A stretch of 64,000 bases of DNA from Spirochaetota bacterium (GCA_023443865.1 JAEZST010000011.1:372001-436000); one strand, 5' to 3'; counted from the first letter of the stretch, positions 26,808 to 34,880 are shown. Notes: a model not told the origin generated them from the letters alone. Numbers and translations are program-made.

Positions 26808-27977
26808 CTACGCCCGGTGCCTGGCAGTAATCGCGAAAACGGAATCCCAGTCGAGGGCGGTTCCCAACTCGTTGCTCGAGCAGGCGGGCACCGAAAACAG
26901 GTTCATGTAAAACATTTGCGCCGCCCCCGCGGCGACGAGGCAGTCGTCGCCGGTGCCGAAGCGCAGCTCGCAGCCGGTCCGTTCCATGATCGCCCCGAAT
27001 TGCGGGACCCGCGCCGCGAGGATTTCCCGGACCGACTCGCCCCGCCTCGCGAGTTCCCCGTGAACGAAAACCGACTCGGGATCGAGCACCGCGATGACGG
27101 GAAGGAAGCTTCCGAACAGGTCCACGGTCCACGCGGCAAAGGCCGCCTCGTCGGTCCGGACCCGCCGCATCAGCTCCGGGTCGATTCCGGTCTGACCGTG
27201 GGCGCCCGCTCGCCAGCTATGGCTCACGAACTCTCCCGCCGCGTGCCTCGATCCGGGGTACACGGCGCCGCCGATGGCCACGCCGATACCCACGCTCATG
27301 CCGGTAGTCTCGCCGAAGCGGGCGCCCTCGGTTTGGTATTCGGTATTGAGGCACACGAAGTTTTTAAGGTCGTTCCCGCGGTTGTTCGCCAATTCGTACC
27401 AGGCCAGGCAATTGGCGTCGTTTTCTACCAAAACCGGAACCCCGTACCGCGCGGCAAAGGGCTTTGAAAAATCGTGATCGGTCAGGCGGAAGGGATCGGA
27501 CTTGACGATCCGCCCGCCCACCGCGTCCACGATTCCGGGAAGGCCCACGCATATGCCGAGCAGGGGCATGCCCGTCGCTTTGATGGAAGGCATTATGCCG
27601 TCGATGATGCTTTCCACCGTTTCGTTAAAGGGCACGTCGGGAAGGGCCGCCGAACGCGAAAGGAGAGGGGTACCGAAAACGTTGAGGACTACCGCGTGGA
27701 AGCCCGAAGGCTGGAGTTCCAGTCCCAACACGCAGCCGAAGCGCTCGTTCAACCCGAGGAATATCGGCTTTCGCCCGCCCTGCGGCATGGCATCCCCCTC
27801 TTTTTCCTCGAACACCACCTTATTCTCGATCAAGGTATTGATGATGTTCGATACCGTGGAGCGGTACAAATCAAGGCGACGCGCTATCTCCACGCGGCTG
27901 ATGCCCGGCACCTTCCACAACAGTTGGGCGACCATTGAGATATTCGCGTTCTTTTGAAAATTGTTATTGATCTGCAT
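26808..27977 (-). CDS. ROK family transcriptional regulator (NagC/XylR-like)
   Basis: 389 residues. N-terminal winged HTH at about 15-65 (MVAQLLWKVPGISRVEIARR, LDLYRSTVSNIINTLIENKV) followed by an actin-fold sugar-sensing ROK domain (GICVGLPGIVDAVGG, VLVENDANCLAWYEL, VGIGVAIGGAVYPGSRHAAG). The cysteine-rich CxCGxxGCxE zinc motif common in ROK proteins is absent at its expected place after GEFVSHSWRAGAHG. A canonical promoter with a 19-bp palindrome just downstream suggests autorepression. First gene of the operon with the two permeases and the best candidate controller of the hexosamine block. Confidence 0.92.
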   Translation of the reverse strand: MQINNNFQKNANISMVAQLLWKVPGISRVEIARRLDLYRSTVSNIINTLIENKVVFEEKEGDAMPQGGRKPIFLGLNERFGCVLGLELQPSGFHAVVLNVFGTPLLSRSAALPDVPFNETVESIIDGIMPSIKATGMPLLGICVGLPGIVDAVGGRIVKSDPFRLTDHDFSKPFAARYGVPVLVENDANCLAWYELANNRGNDLKNFVCLNTEYQTEGARFGETTGMSVGIGVAIGGAVYPGSRHAAGEFVSHSWRAGAHGQTGIDPELMRRVRTDEAAFAAWTVDLFGSFLPVIAVLDPESVFVHGELARRGESVREILAARVPQFGAIMERTGCELRFGTGDDCLVAAGAAQMFYMNLFSVPACSSNELGTALDWDSVFAITARHRA

Positions 27978-27999
27978 TAATTCACCGCCTCACAGGTTG

Positions 28000-28049
28000 G
28001 TTTGCACAGTGTACAAACATATAGTAACCGCTCAACAATCAGTTGTCAA
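28000..28049 (-). promoter_or_regulatory. Promoter and candidate ROK operator (site B) of the ROK-permease operon
   Basis: Minus strand: TTGACA (28049-28044), 17-nt spacer, TACTAT (28026-28021). The near-perfect palindrome GTTTGCACAGTGTACAAAC (28000-28018) follows at the predicted transcription start. The gene's GAGGCGG site lies downstream. The rest of the 355-bp gap to 28332 contains only the terminator of the binding-protein gene; I see no gene there. Confidence 0.68.
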
Positions 28050-28236
28050 CATTGATTTTTCGTAAATTGTCGCGGCCTTAGGCGCATGAACCGGTAGGGG
28101 CGCTGCCGTTGCAGAATGGCGGGTCTGCCGGTAAAAACCGCCGCGGCTTTTGTTGGTTGTTTTTCGAAACTAAATCGAGTATACCATATCCGCTTTGGTT
28201 AACAAGCCTTTTCCCGCGGGCTCCCCCGTTTCGCCC

Positions 28237-28276
28237 AAAAAAGAGGCCGGCTGCCGGAGAGTCCCGACAGACGGCC
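28237..28276 (-). terminator. Rho-independent terminator after the solute-binding lipoprotein gene
   Basis: Minus strand: long stem GGCCG-CTG-CGG / CCG-CAG-CGGCC with single mismatches and a GACTCT loop, then CT and six T (28242-28237). Confidence 0.75.
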
Positions 28277-28332
28277 AGTCAAAGAGAGTCTTCCTTAATG
28301 CGGCGCCATCGCGAACGCCGCGTTAATGAACC

Positions 28333-29685
28333 TTACTGGGCGGCCTTCCATTCCTCGAAGGCTTTCTGTACGGCGGCGGCGACCTGCTCGGGGGTCTTGG
28401 AACCGAGGCCGATCTCCTGGAGACCGGCGTTCAGGGGATCGTACACCGGGCCGGCGAACACGCCGTCGATAACCACGGTCGAGTTCTTGTACTGGGACGC
28501 GAACGCGCCGACCTGCTGCTGCATGGGCTCGAGCTTGATCGCGGCGGTATCGAGGTCGGTGCGGGACGGGGTCGGGGTCGCGCCGGTAGCCACGCGCCAG
28601 GTCTGCATTTCCTTGCTCTCGAGCCACTTGATCAGCTTCCAGGCGGCCGCTTCCTTGGCGGAGCCCGCGGGAATGGCGGCGCTCATGCCCCAGCCGGTAC
28701 CCACGATAACGGAGGTCGATTCGTTGATCTTGGCCCCGGGAATGGGCGGGAATACCATCATGGAAATGTCGGAGGCCTGCTTGGCGGGATCGATGAGGGC
28801 CTGCCCGGTGGACTTGTCCGTGATAAAGGCGCCGACGCGCCAGTCGCCGTCGATGTAGTACGCGCCCTTGCCGGACGCGAACTGGCCGACCACGTCGCCG
28901 TAGGTAGTGGCGAGGGTATTCTTGGAAAGCACGCCGTCGGCATAAAGGGTCTTCACGAACTTGAGGGCGTTCACGAAGGATTCGTCGGTGAACTTGGCTT
29001 TTCCGGAAAGAATCGCGGTATCCCAGCCGGGACCGCCGAAACGGCCGGCAAGGTCGGAGAAGAGGCAGGACTGCATAACCCAGGTGTCGGCGTTCGCCAT
29101 CAGGACGGTGTCGTAACCCTTGGCCTTGAGGACGGGAACCTGCGCCTTGAGTTCCTCATAGGTCTTGGCGGGAGTAAGGCCGGCGGCCTTGAGCACCGCG
29201 TTGTTCACGAAGAGAACGTGGGTCTGGGTAAGGCCGAGGGGAATCTCGCCGAGGTAACCGCCCGCCTGGGGGGCAAGCGCCAGGGGATTGAAGGAAGCGG
29301 TCATGCCGTCCTTCTCCATCAGGGGCTTCAGGTCCTTCAAAAGGCCCTTGGTATGAAGCGTGGTGCTCCGTCCGGAAGGCCAGCAATAGATTACGTCGGG
29401 AACCTGGCCGGCCGCGGCGTAAGCCTCGGTCTTTTGGTGGAAGGGATCGTTGAAGAGGTCTTCCCGCTCTACGATGATATCGGGATTGGCCTTCTCGAAC
29501 GCTTCCCACACGGTGGTAAGCTCGTCGGCGCTGTTCGCGGACGTCATGTCCAGGTAATTGAGAACTTTGATGGTGACTTTCTCGCTCGAGGCCGCCTGCT
29601 TTTTTTGGCAGCCCGTTACGAATACGAGACCGGAAGCCATGATCGCGATTAACGCGACGACATATGCTTTCTTCGTGAATTTCAT
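28333..29685 (-). CDS. Sugar ABC transporter solute-binding lipoprotein
   Basis: 450 residues. The ATG at 29685 has the better spacing to the AGGAGGAG site; another ATG six bases earlier is too close. Signal peptide with lipobox FVTGC, then an extracellular solute-binding protein family 1 fold (KVTIKVLNYLDMTSANSADE, VPDVIYCWPSGRS, YYIDGDWRVGAFI, VIVGTGWGMSAAI). It should deliver sugar to the MalF/MalG-type permeases 1.6 kb away. Its separate promoter is divergent from the GH20 gene and shares an operator candidate with it. Neighbours point to GlcNAc oligosaccharides as ligand, by inference only. Confidence 0.92.
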   Translation of the reverse strand: MKFTKKAYVVALIAIMASGLVFVTGCQKKQAASSEKVTIKVLNYLDMTSANSADELTTVWEAFEKANPDIIVEREDLFNDPFHQKTEAYAAAGQVPDVIYCWPSGRSTTLHTKGLLKDLKPLMEKDGMTASFNPLALAPQAGGYLGEIPLGLTQTHVLFVNNAVLKAAGLTPAKTYEELKAQVPVLKAKGYDTVLMANADTWVMQSCLFSDLAGRFGGPGWDTAILSGKAKFTDESFVNALKFVKTLYADGVLSKNTLATTYGDVVGQFASGKGAYYIDGDWRVGAFITDKSTGQALIDPAKQASDISMMVFPPIPGAKINESTSVIVGTGWGMSAAIPAGSAKEAAAWKLIKWLESKEMQTWRVATGATPTPSRTDLDTAAIKLEPMQQQVGAFASQYKNSTVVIDGVFAGPVYDPLNAGLQEIGLGSKTPEQVAAAVQKAFEEWKAAQ

Positions 29686-29766
29686 GGTCATTCTCCTCCT
29701 AAAGAGACTTGAACGTTATATGCAGGGCGAACGGCCGTTCAGCCCAACACAGCCTGAAAATACAGC

Positions 29767-29835
29767 TTGACAACCCACAGGTTTGTATGTTCACTGTACA
29801 TACTAGATTTTTACACCCTTTCAATTACTTGTCAA
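29767..29835. promoter_or_regulatory. Divergent promoters and shared candidate ROK operator (site C)
   Basis: The near-perfect palindrome GTATGTTCACTGTACATAC spans 29785-29803. Leftward promoter: TTGACA (29835-29830), 17 nt, AAAAAT (29812-29807), for the binding-protein gene. Rightward: TTGACA (29767-29772), 17 nt, weak TTCACT (29790-29795) inside the palindrome, for the GH20 gene. One bound repressor could block both. Confidence 0.62.
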
Positions 29836-29903
29836 CATAATTTTTCTGAATTCGTGCAGGAAACCTTTCCGTCGGCCGAAGAAACAATTAGGGGAGAATG
29901 AAG

Positions 29904-31487
29904 ATGCGATATCAGGGACTGGTGCCGGCAGCGGCATATATTGAGGAAACGGGAGAACGGTTCGTCGTTTCCCGGGGGCTAACGGTTCGCAGCGCGGCGG
30001 GTTTCGAGGGCGAGGCGGCCCTTCTCCGGGAACAGATTCCCTTTGCGTTCTGCCCGGAAGGAACGGAAGGGCTTCCCCTCGACTGCCTGTGGGCCGATCC
30101 GGACACCGGAACCGAACTAGGCCGGACCGTCGGTAAACCCGCGGGGCAAGAGACAGCCGCGACGGGAACCGCCTCACTCGGAACCGCCGACGAATCATAC
30201 CGGCTCACGATCGGGAGCGCGGGCATAACGTGCGCCGCCTCTTCCGCCGCGGGAATGTATCACGGACTGCAAAGCCTCAGGCAGATAATCCTGACCGGAC
30301 GCGCGGAAAGCGGACGCGTCGAGTTGCCCCGCCTGGAAATCGCCGACGCGCCCCGCTTCCGATGGCGGGGCTTTATGCTCGACTGCTCGCGGCATTTTTA
30401 CTCCGTCGCGTTCATCAAAAAGATAATAGACGCCGCTTCCCTGCATCACCTGAACGTGTTTCATTGGCATTTAACGGACGACCAGGGTTGGCGCCTTCCC
30501 GTTCCGGAGTACCCCAAGCTCACCGATATCGGCGCCTGGAGGAAAGACTCGAAAACGACCTGGCAGGACGCGGCCGTAGGCGGTTTTTATTCCGAGGCAG
30601 ACATCGCCGCGGTAGTGGCATGGGCGGCCGCGAGGCACGTTGACGTGGTGCCGGAGGTGGACCTCCCGGGACATTCGAGCCCGATTCTCGCCGCCTACCC
30701 GGAACTGGGGTGCGCCGGCGGCCCCTACGCGGTGGAAGACCGCTTCGGCATCTTCAAGGACGTGCTGTGCGCGGGAAACGACGGCATCTTTCCGTTGATC
30801 GGGAGCGTCTTCGATACGCTGGCCCGCCTCTTTCCCTCGAAATACGTGCATATCGGCGGGGACGAGGTGAAACCGGACCGATGGGAAGAATGCCCCAAAT
30901 GCCAGGCCCGGCGCCGGGCCCTCGGCCTGGGCGAAACGGCGCAACTCCAAAGCTGGATCACCGTGCGGCTCGCGAACATGCTCGCGGAACGGGGAAAAAC
31001 CCCCATCGGCTGGGACGAAGTTCTGGAAGGGACCGAACGGTTCGGCTTACCGTCGAATATGGTCGTCATGTCGTGGCGGGGCCGGGAAGGCGGCTTGAAG
31101 GCGAGCGGGGCGGGACACCCCGTCATTATGACGGCGCTGACCGACGGGTGCTACCTGAACTTCAGGCACCTGGATAGTCCGGAAGAACCGGGGCACCTTG
31201 GGGTATCCACGGTGGAACAATCCTATTCCATGGAAGCGGCGGCGCCCGGCATGAGCGAAGCCCAACGCCGGCTCGTGCTCGGCGGCCAGTGCAATCTCTG
31301 GTCGGAGGTAATCTACGCGAGCCGGATCGCGGAATACATGCTCTTCCCGCGCATGGGGGCAATCGCCGAAGCCCTGTGGACGGCGCGGGAAAAACGCGAT
31401 ATCGAATCCTTCGAGAGGCGGCTCCCGACGTACCGGAAGCTCCTGGACGCGCTGGATCTCGCCCACTACCGGGGTCCGGTGCGCTAA
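29904..31487 (+). CDS. GH20 beta-N-acetylhexosaminidase
   Basis: 527 residues from the ATG at 29904, 7 nt after GGGGAG; an ATG at 29898 is too close. No signal peptide, so probably cytoplasmic. N-terminal GH20b-like domain to about residue 140, then the TIM barrel: FMLDCSRHFYSVAFIKK, LNVFHWHLTDDQGWRLPV, VPEVDLPGHSSPILAAYPEL and the catalytic Asp-Glu pair in HIGGDEVKPDRW (about residues 320-321). Removes terminal GlcNAc or GalNAc by substrate-assisted catalysis. Divergent from the binding-protein gene, about 120 bp upstream of the third GH94 gene, and probably under the same regulator. Confidence 0.94.
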   Translation: MRYQGLVPAAAYIEETGERFVVSRGLTVRSAAGFEGEAALLREQIPFAFCPEGTEGLPLDCLWADPDTGTELGRTVGKPAGQETAATGTASLGTADESYRLTIGSAGITCAASSAAGMYHGLQSLRQIILTGRAESGRVELPRLEIADAPRFRWRGFMLDCSRHFYSVAFIKKIIDAASLHHLNVFHWHLTDDQGWRLPVPEYPKLTDIGAWRKDSKTTWQDAAVGGFYSEADIAAVVAWAAARHVDVVPEVDLPGHSSPILAAYPELGCAGGPYAVEDRFGIFKDVLCAGNDGIFPLIGSVFDTLARLFPSKYVHIGGDEVKPDRWEECPKCQARRRALGLGETAQLQSWITVRLANMLAERGKTPIGWDEVLEGTERFGLPSNMVVMSWRGREGGLKASGAGHPVIMTALTDGCYLNFRHLDSPEEPGHLGVSTVEQSYSMEAAAPGMSEAQRRLVLGGQCNLWSEVIYASRIAEYMLFPRMGAIAEALWTAREKRDIESFERRLPTYRKLLDALDLAHYRGPVR

Positions 31488-31537
31488 TACCCGTTCACGC
31501 TTTCATGCCGCCGGCGAGCGTACCGTCACGGCGCGTC

Positions 31538-31571
31538 TTGTCAGTTTACCGGGTTTGTACTATGCTTGTAC
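31538..31571 (+). promoter_or_regulatory. Promoter and candidate ROK operator (site D) of the third GH94 gene
   Basis: TTGTCA (31538-31543), 17-nt spacer, TATGCT (31561-31566). GTTTGTACTATGCTTGTAC (31553-31571) covers the -10 and has the same GTTTGTAC-N5-TTGTAC layout as site A. Confidence 0.6.
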
Positions 31572-31608
31572 CAACAAAATGCGAGAATCGAACTTTAGGA
31601 GGATCAGG

Positions 31609-33750
31609 ATGCTACAAAACAAGAAGGAAGAGTGGAAGCTGACCGAGGCCGGCTTCGAGCTCTACGTTCCCCAGCTTTACCGCCCCTGGTATAATTATAT
31701 ATCCAACGCGGAGTACGGCCTGAAAATCTCCCATATCGGGGATGCCTACTCGACCACCCTCGCCCAACCGCGCATCGCGGTATCGAACTACGATTTTTTC
31801 CACCCGTCGAAGGGCCGGTTCGTTTTCGTCAGGGACCGCCGGACCGGCGCGGTATGGTCGCCCTCCTGGTGGCCCTGCAAAACCGGTCTCGATTCCTGGG
31901 CGTGCCGCCACGAGCCGGGCGCCACGGGATGGACCGCGGAGAAGGGGGGCGTGCGGGTAAGCCAGACCGTATTCGTTCCCCGCGCGGGCGCAGCCGAGGC
32001 GTGGATCGTAACCGCGGAAAACGTCTCGGACGGGCCTCAGGAAATCGACCTGATAAGCGAGATGGAATTCCTCCTCTATAATTCCTTCGCCGTAGACCCG
32101 GTCTACTACTCCTGGTATTCGGATACCCGCGTGGATTCCGACGGCGCGATCCTTTTCGAGCGGCGGATCGGCTCGCCGGTCACGGGCTTTTTCGCGCCCC
32201 TGGCAAAGCCCGATTCCTTCGAGACGAGCCTGCGGCGCTTCCTCGGCGACGGGGACATCGCGTCGCCGGAGGCGGCGCGCACGGGGCGGCTTTCATCCGC
32301 TCAGTCCGGCGGAGACGCGTACATTGGCGCCTTCTCCTACGCGCTTGCCCTTCAGCCGGGGGAAAAGCGCTGCTTCGGCTTCCTCGCCGGGGTCGGAACG
32401 GATACCCTGGAATCGCTTCGGGATCGTTTCGGGAATTCGGGAGACTTGGAGCGGGAATTGTCCGAAATCCGCGCCGAGTGGAAGGAGAAACTCGATCGGC
32501 CCTTTTTCGGCTCGGTGCCCGAGGGGACCTATAAGACCTGGCTCAGGACCTTTTTCGGGTATCAGCTGTATCAGCAGTCGCTGGGAATGGTGCGCGGCGC
32601 CTTCAGGGGCTTCCGCGACGTGGCCCAGGACATTATGGGAATCTGCCGGTACGACGGAAAGGCCGCCCGCGCCCTCCTACTCGACCTCGCCGCGCGGATG
32701 AAATCGAGCGGGCAGGCGCTCAGGCAGTGGAATACCGAGGGCGGGGCGAACGACGAGCGTGACTTTCGCGACCTGCCGTTCTGGCTCATACTCGCGTTGG
32801 ACGCCTACGAGCGGGCCACGGGCGACGGCTCGGTCTACGCCGAGAAAGCGGGCTGGGCCGATACCGGCGAACGTGAGGCGAACGGAAACGCGCCGGCCCC
32901 GGTCCCGGGCACCCTCTGGGACCACGCGGTCGTCGGGATACGCTATGCCCTGCGGATCGGAAGCCACGGCCTCGTGGAAATGGGCGCGGGCGACTGGAAC
33001 GACGCGCTTTCCGGACCCGGCGCGGGGGGCGGCACGACCTTCCTGAACGAGCTGGCCTATTACGCCCTGGGCGTACTGGACCGGGTCGCGAGGGAGCGCG
33101 GGTTCGACAACCCCTTCGATACGGCAGCCGTTCGCCAACGCCTCTACGACGGCGTAATGAAATACTGGAACGGCGAATGGTTTGCCCGGGCCGTCACCGA
33201 AACGGGCGATATCGTGGGCGATAAGGGCGACGTCGGCGGCTCGGCGAAGGCGGCCCCGGGCGCCGCGCACGAGGGGCGAATCTTCCTTCTCCCCCAGGTT
33301 TGGTTCACCATCTCCGGCATGGACCGGCACGACGGGACGTCGCCCGCGATCGCGAAAACAGCGCTCGATTCCGTTATCCGCTACCTTGAGCGGCCGGAAG
33401 GGCTCATAAAATGCGACCCCGGCTATTCCGTCTTCGACCCGAAGGCGGGAAACCTTTCGGCCCTCACCCCGGGCATGGCGGAAAACTTCGCGGTATACAA
33501 CCATGCGGCGGCCTTCGCGGTCTACGCCCTTCTCAAGGCCGGACGCGGCGAAGACGCCCGGCGGATCCGCGAGAAAATCCTCCCCTTCACCCACGACTGG
33601 AAGAAAACCAAGGCCGAGCCCTACGTTCTCGTCAACTTCTACAACGGCGGCTACTACCCCGAAAAGGCGGGCGAGGGCGGCGTGCCCTGGCTTACGGGAA
33701 CGGTAAACTGGCTGGCGATGAGCCTGTTCGATTTCGATGGTGGGATATAA
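31609..33750 (+). CDS. GH94-like glycoside phosphorylase, short divergent clade
   Basis: 713 residues from the ATG at 31609 (AGGAGG 6 nt upstream). GH94/GT36 layout: N-terminal beta-sandwich (WYNYISNAEYGLKISHIGDA, FVFVRDRRTGAVWSPSWWPC), helical barrel with the acid Asp in GLVEMGAGDWNDALSGPG, then a short C-terminus. It lacks the usual GFFDD start and is about 100 residues shorter than the two paralogues in this window, with a different region after the catalytic Asp. It probably phosphorolyses a beta-linked disaccharide. Its position beside GH20 under the shared motif suggests a GlcNAc-containing substrate. No signal peptide. Confidence 0.8.
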   Translation: MLQNKKEEWKLTEAGFELYVPQLYRPWYNYISNAEYGLKISHIGDAYSTTLAQPRIAVSNYDFFHPSKGRFVFVRDRRTGAVWSPSWWPCKTGLDSWACRHEPGATGWTAEKGGVRVSQTVFVPRAGAAEAWIVTAENVSDGPQEIDLISEMEFLLYNSFAVDPVYYSWYSDTRVDSDGAILFERRIGSPVTGFFAPLAKPDSFETSLRRFLGDGDIASPEAARTGRLSSAQSGGDAYIGAFSYALALQPGEKRCFGFLAGVGTDTLESLRDRFGNSGDLERELSEIRAEWKEKLDRPFFGSVPEGTYKTWLRTFFGYQLYQQSLGMVRGAFRGFRDVAQDIMGICRYDGKAARALLLDLAARMKSSGQALRQWNTEGGANDERDFRDLPFWLILALDAYERATGDGSVYAEKAGWADTGEREANGNAPAPVPGTLWDHAVVGIRYALRIGSHGLVEMGAGDWNDALSGPGAGGGTTFLNELAYYALGVLDRVARERGFDNPFDTAAVRQRLYDGVMKYWNGEWFARAVTETGDIVGDKGDVGGSAKAAPGAAHEGRIFLLPQVWFTISGMDRHDGTSPAIAKTALDSVIRYLERPEGLIKCDPGYSVFDPKAGNLSALTPGMAENFAVYNHAAAFAVYALLKAGRGEDARRIREKILPFTHDWKKTKAEPYVLVNFYNGGYYPEKAGEGGVPWLTGTVNWLAMSLFDFDGGI

Positions 33751-33760
33751 GGATAGAGGG

Positions 33761-33787
33761 AGGGGAACCTTCGCGTAAGGTTCCCCT
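33761..33787 (+). terminator. Strong hairpin after the third GH94 gene
   Basis: Perfect 11-bp stem AGGGGAACCTT / AAGGTTCCCCT with a CGCGT loop, 11 nt past the stop codon. No T-run follows, so it may protect the 3' end or act with Rho rather than terminate by itself. Confidence 0.55.
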
Positions 33788-33825
33788 GCCCTCGCCCACC
33801 CTTCCAAGGCAAGTACTATAGAAGC

Positions 33826-33854
33826 TTGACAGGATATCGGGACGGATATAGCCT
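33826..33854 (+). promoter_or_regulatory. Promoter of the candidate small RNA
   Basis: TTGACA (33826-33831), 17-nt spacer, TAGCCT (33849-33854); an overlapping TATAGC would give a 15-nt spacer. The predicted start falls at about 33860, the first base of the RNA's closing stem. Confidence 0.5.
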
Positions 33855-33859
33855 TAAAT

Positions 33860-33944
33860 AAGAGTCCCGGGTGAGTGAAAGTAGGCCACGTGCCTCGTGC
33901 GGCGTTTTTGCCGCCTAGCTCCCGATGGGACTCTTGTCTTTTTT
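33860..33944 (+). ncRNA. Candidate free-standing small RNA of about 85 nt
   Basis: The two ends pair perfectly (AAGAGTCCC at 33860-33868 with GGGACTCTT at 33927-33935) and a T-run follows (33939-33944). Two inner hairpins are visible: AGGC/GCCT (about 33884-33896) and GCGGC/GCCGC with a T-rich loop (about 33899-33914). A promoter upstream would start transcription at the stem. No gene follows on this strand, which argues against a cis-acting riboswitch. It lacks the conserved SRP RNA loop sequences and fits no family I recognise. Function unknown. Confidence 0.5.
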
Positions 33945-34558
33945 AAAGAAAACGTTCTGGGGTCAAAGGCTTCCGTTTCGTGTAGTAGGTCCCGTAATAG
34001 GGCGTTCCATGGTTTAGATCATGCACAAGACAGATTTTATCCTGGAGGTACCGGTAATACCGATAATCCCCATGGTTATACGCCCGGTGTATGCCCCACA
34101 ACACATAATCAACTGCCTGTAAGCCCGCGATCTGGCTAGGCTGCTGCATAAAAATCCTGATTTCCGAATGTTCTTTCTCGCCCCGTTTACCGCCGAATTT
34201 CCCGGTGAATTGGTCTACCCGCTTCTCCATGACCACGGCGTAAAAGGAAAAATCCGTTTCCTTTAAAGTCTTGAAAACCCGTTCCTGTACCTCGCGGCAA
34301 TCCTTGTTCGCGTGGAAGCAGGAAAAGGGAATGCTCTACGGAGGGAATCACGTTTATAAACTCATCTTTCCCGATTTCATCGCGGATAGCCGCGAATTTC
34401 TTTGCGAGGGCATTGAGGTCGGCGAGCTCCAGGTATCCGACCATGAAATACCGGGAGGCGAGCCCTTTCGCGAGAAGATCATTCTTCCGACGGTCAAAGA
34501 AATTGGGATCTCCCGACTCGTCTACGAAGTAATGCATCTTTCGTGTAGGCTCTTCCAT
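33943..34558 (-). pseudogene. DUF3800 protein gene interrupted by a frameshift
   Basis: The first frame starts at the ATG 34558 (GAGGG upstream) with MHYFVDESGDPNFFD, the N-terminal DUF3800 signature. Homology-like sequence then switches frame near 34318-34325, within a CTTTTCC-type run. Removing one base restores SLF-CFHANKDCREVQERVF, continuing through FSFYAVVMEKRVDQF to QIAGLQAVDYVLWGIHRAYN, the conserved C-terminal DUF3800 part. Joined, it would be about 205 residues. DUF3800 proteins have an RNase H-like fold and are common in mobile and accessory regions; their role is not settled. A real mutation and a sequencing error both remain possible. Confidence 0.75.
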
Positions 34559-34604
34559 GTTCAACCCTCGGTCTCCTCCATTCGCCGCTGTATGTCCACG
34601 GTTT

Positions 34605-34880
34605 TTAGGCTGACGTCGCGACCCGGCGAATCAGGTCAATGACGGTATCCTTGTAGTCGGCAAAGCGGAAGGTATTAAAGTTATCCCGAAGCATCCACAC
34701 GTCCTCGCGGATTTTCCGTTTGCCCAAAACTACCTCCTCTTCGGTAGGGTATGAAGGGGCGACGAACTGGTCAAGGGTCCATGTGCTTCGGAGAGAATTG
34801 GGCGTCCATCGAGTCCCCTTCGCTTGGGATATAAGAGTGATTATACTATATAACCCGAAAATCCTATCATACTTACGCAC
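34605..34880 (-). CDS. Small protein of unknown function upstream of the DUF3800 gene
   Basis: About 91 residues from a GTG at 34880; no convincing ribosome site, so the start is unsure. The segment is less GC-rich than its surroundings (TATACTATATAACC within it). The protein is basic and mostly helical toward the end (KRKIREDVWMLRDNFNTFRF). I do not recognise a family. It sits 46 bp before the DUF3800 gene on the same strand and may be its partner or another remnant of the same accessory insertion. Confidence 0.4.
   Translation of the reverse strand: MRKYDRIFGLYSIITLISQAKGTRWTPNSLRSTWTLDQFVAPSYPTEEEVVLGKRKIREDVWMLRDNFNTFRFADYKDTVIDLIRRVATSA

Noticed and set aside
33860..33944. Reading the small RNA as SRP RNA, 6S RNA or a riboswitch
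   Set aside because: The conserved SRP tetraloop/receptor sequences are absent, it is far too short for 6S, and no gene follows on the strand for a riboswitch to control.
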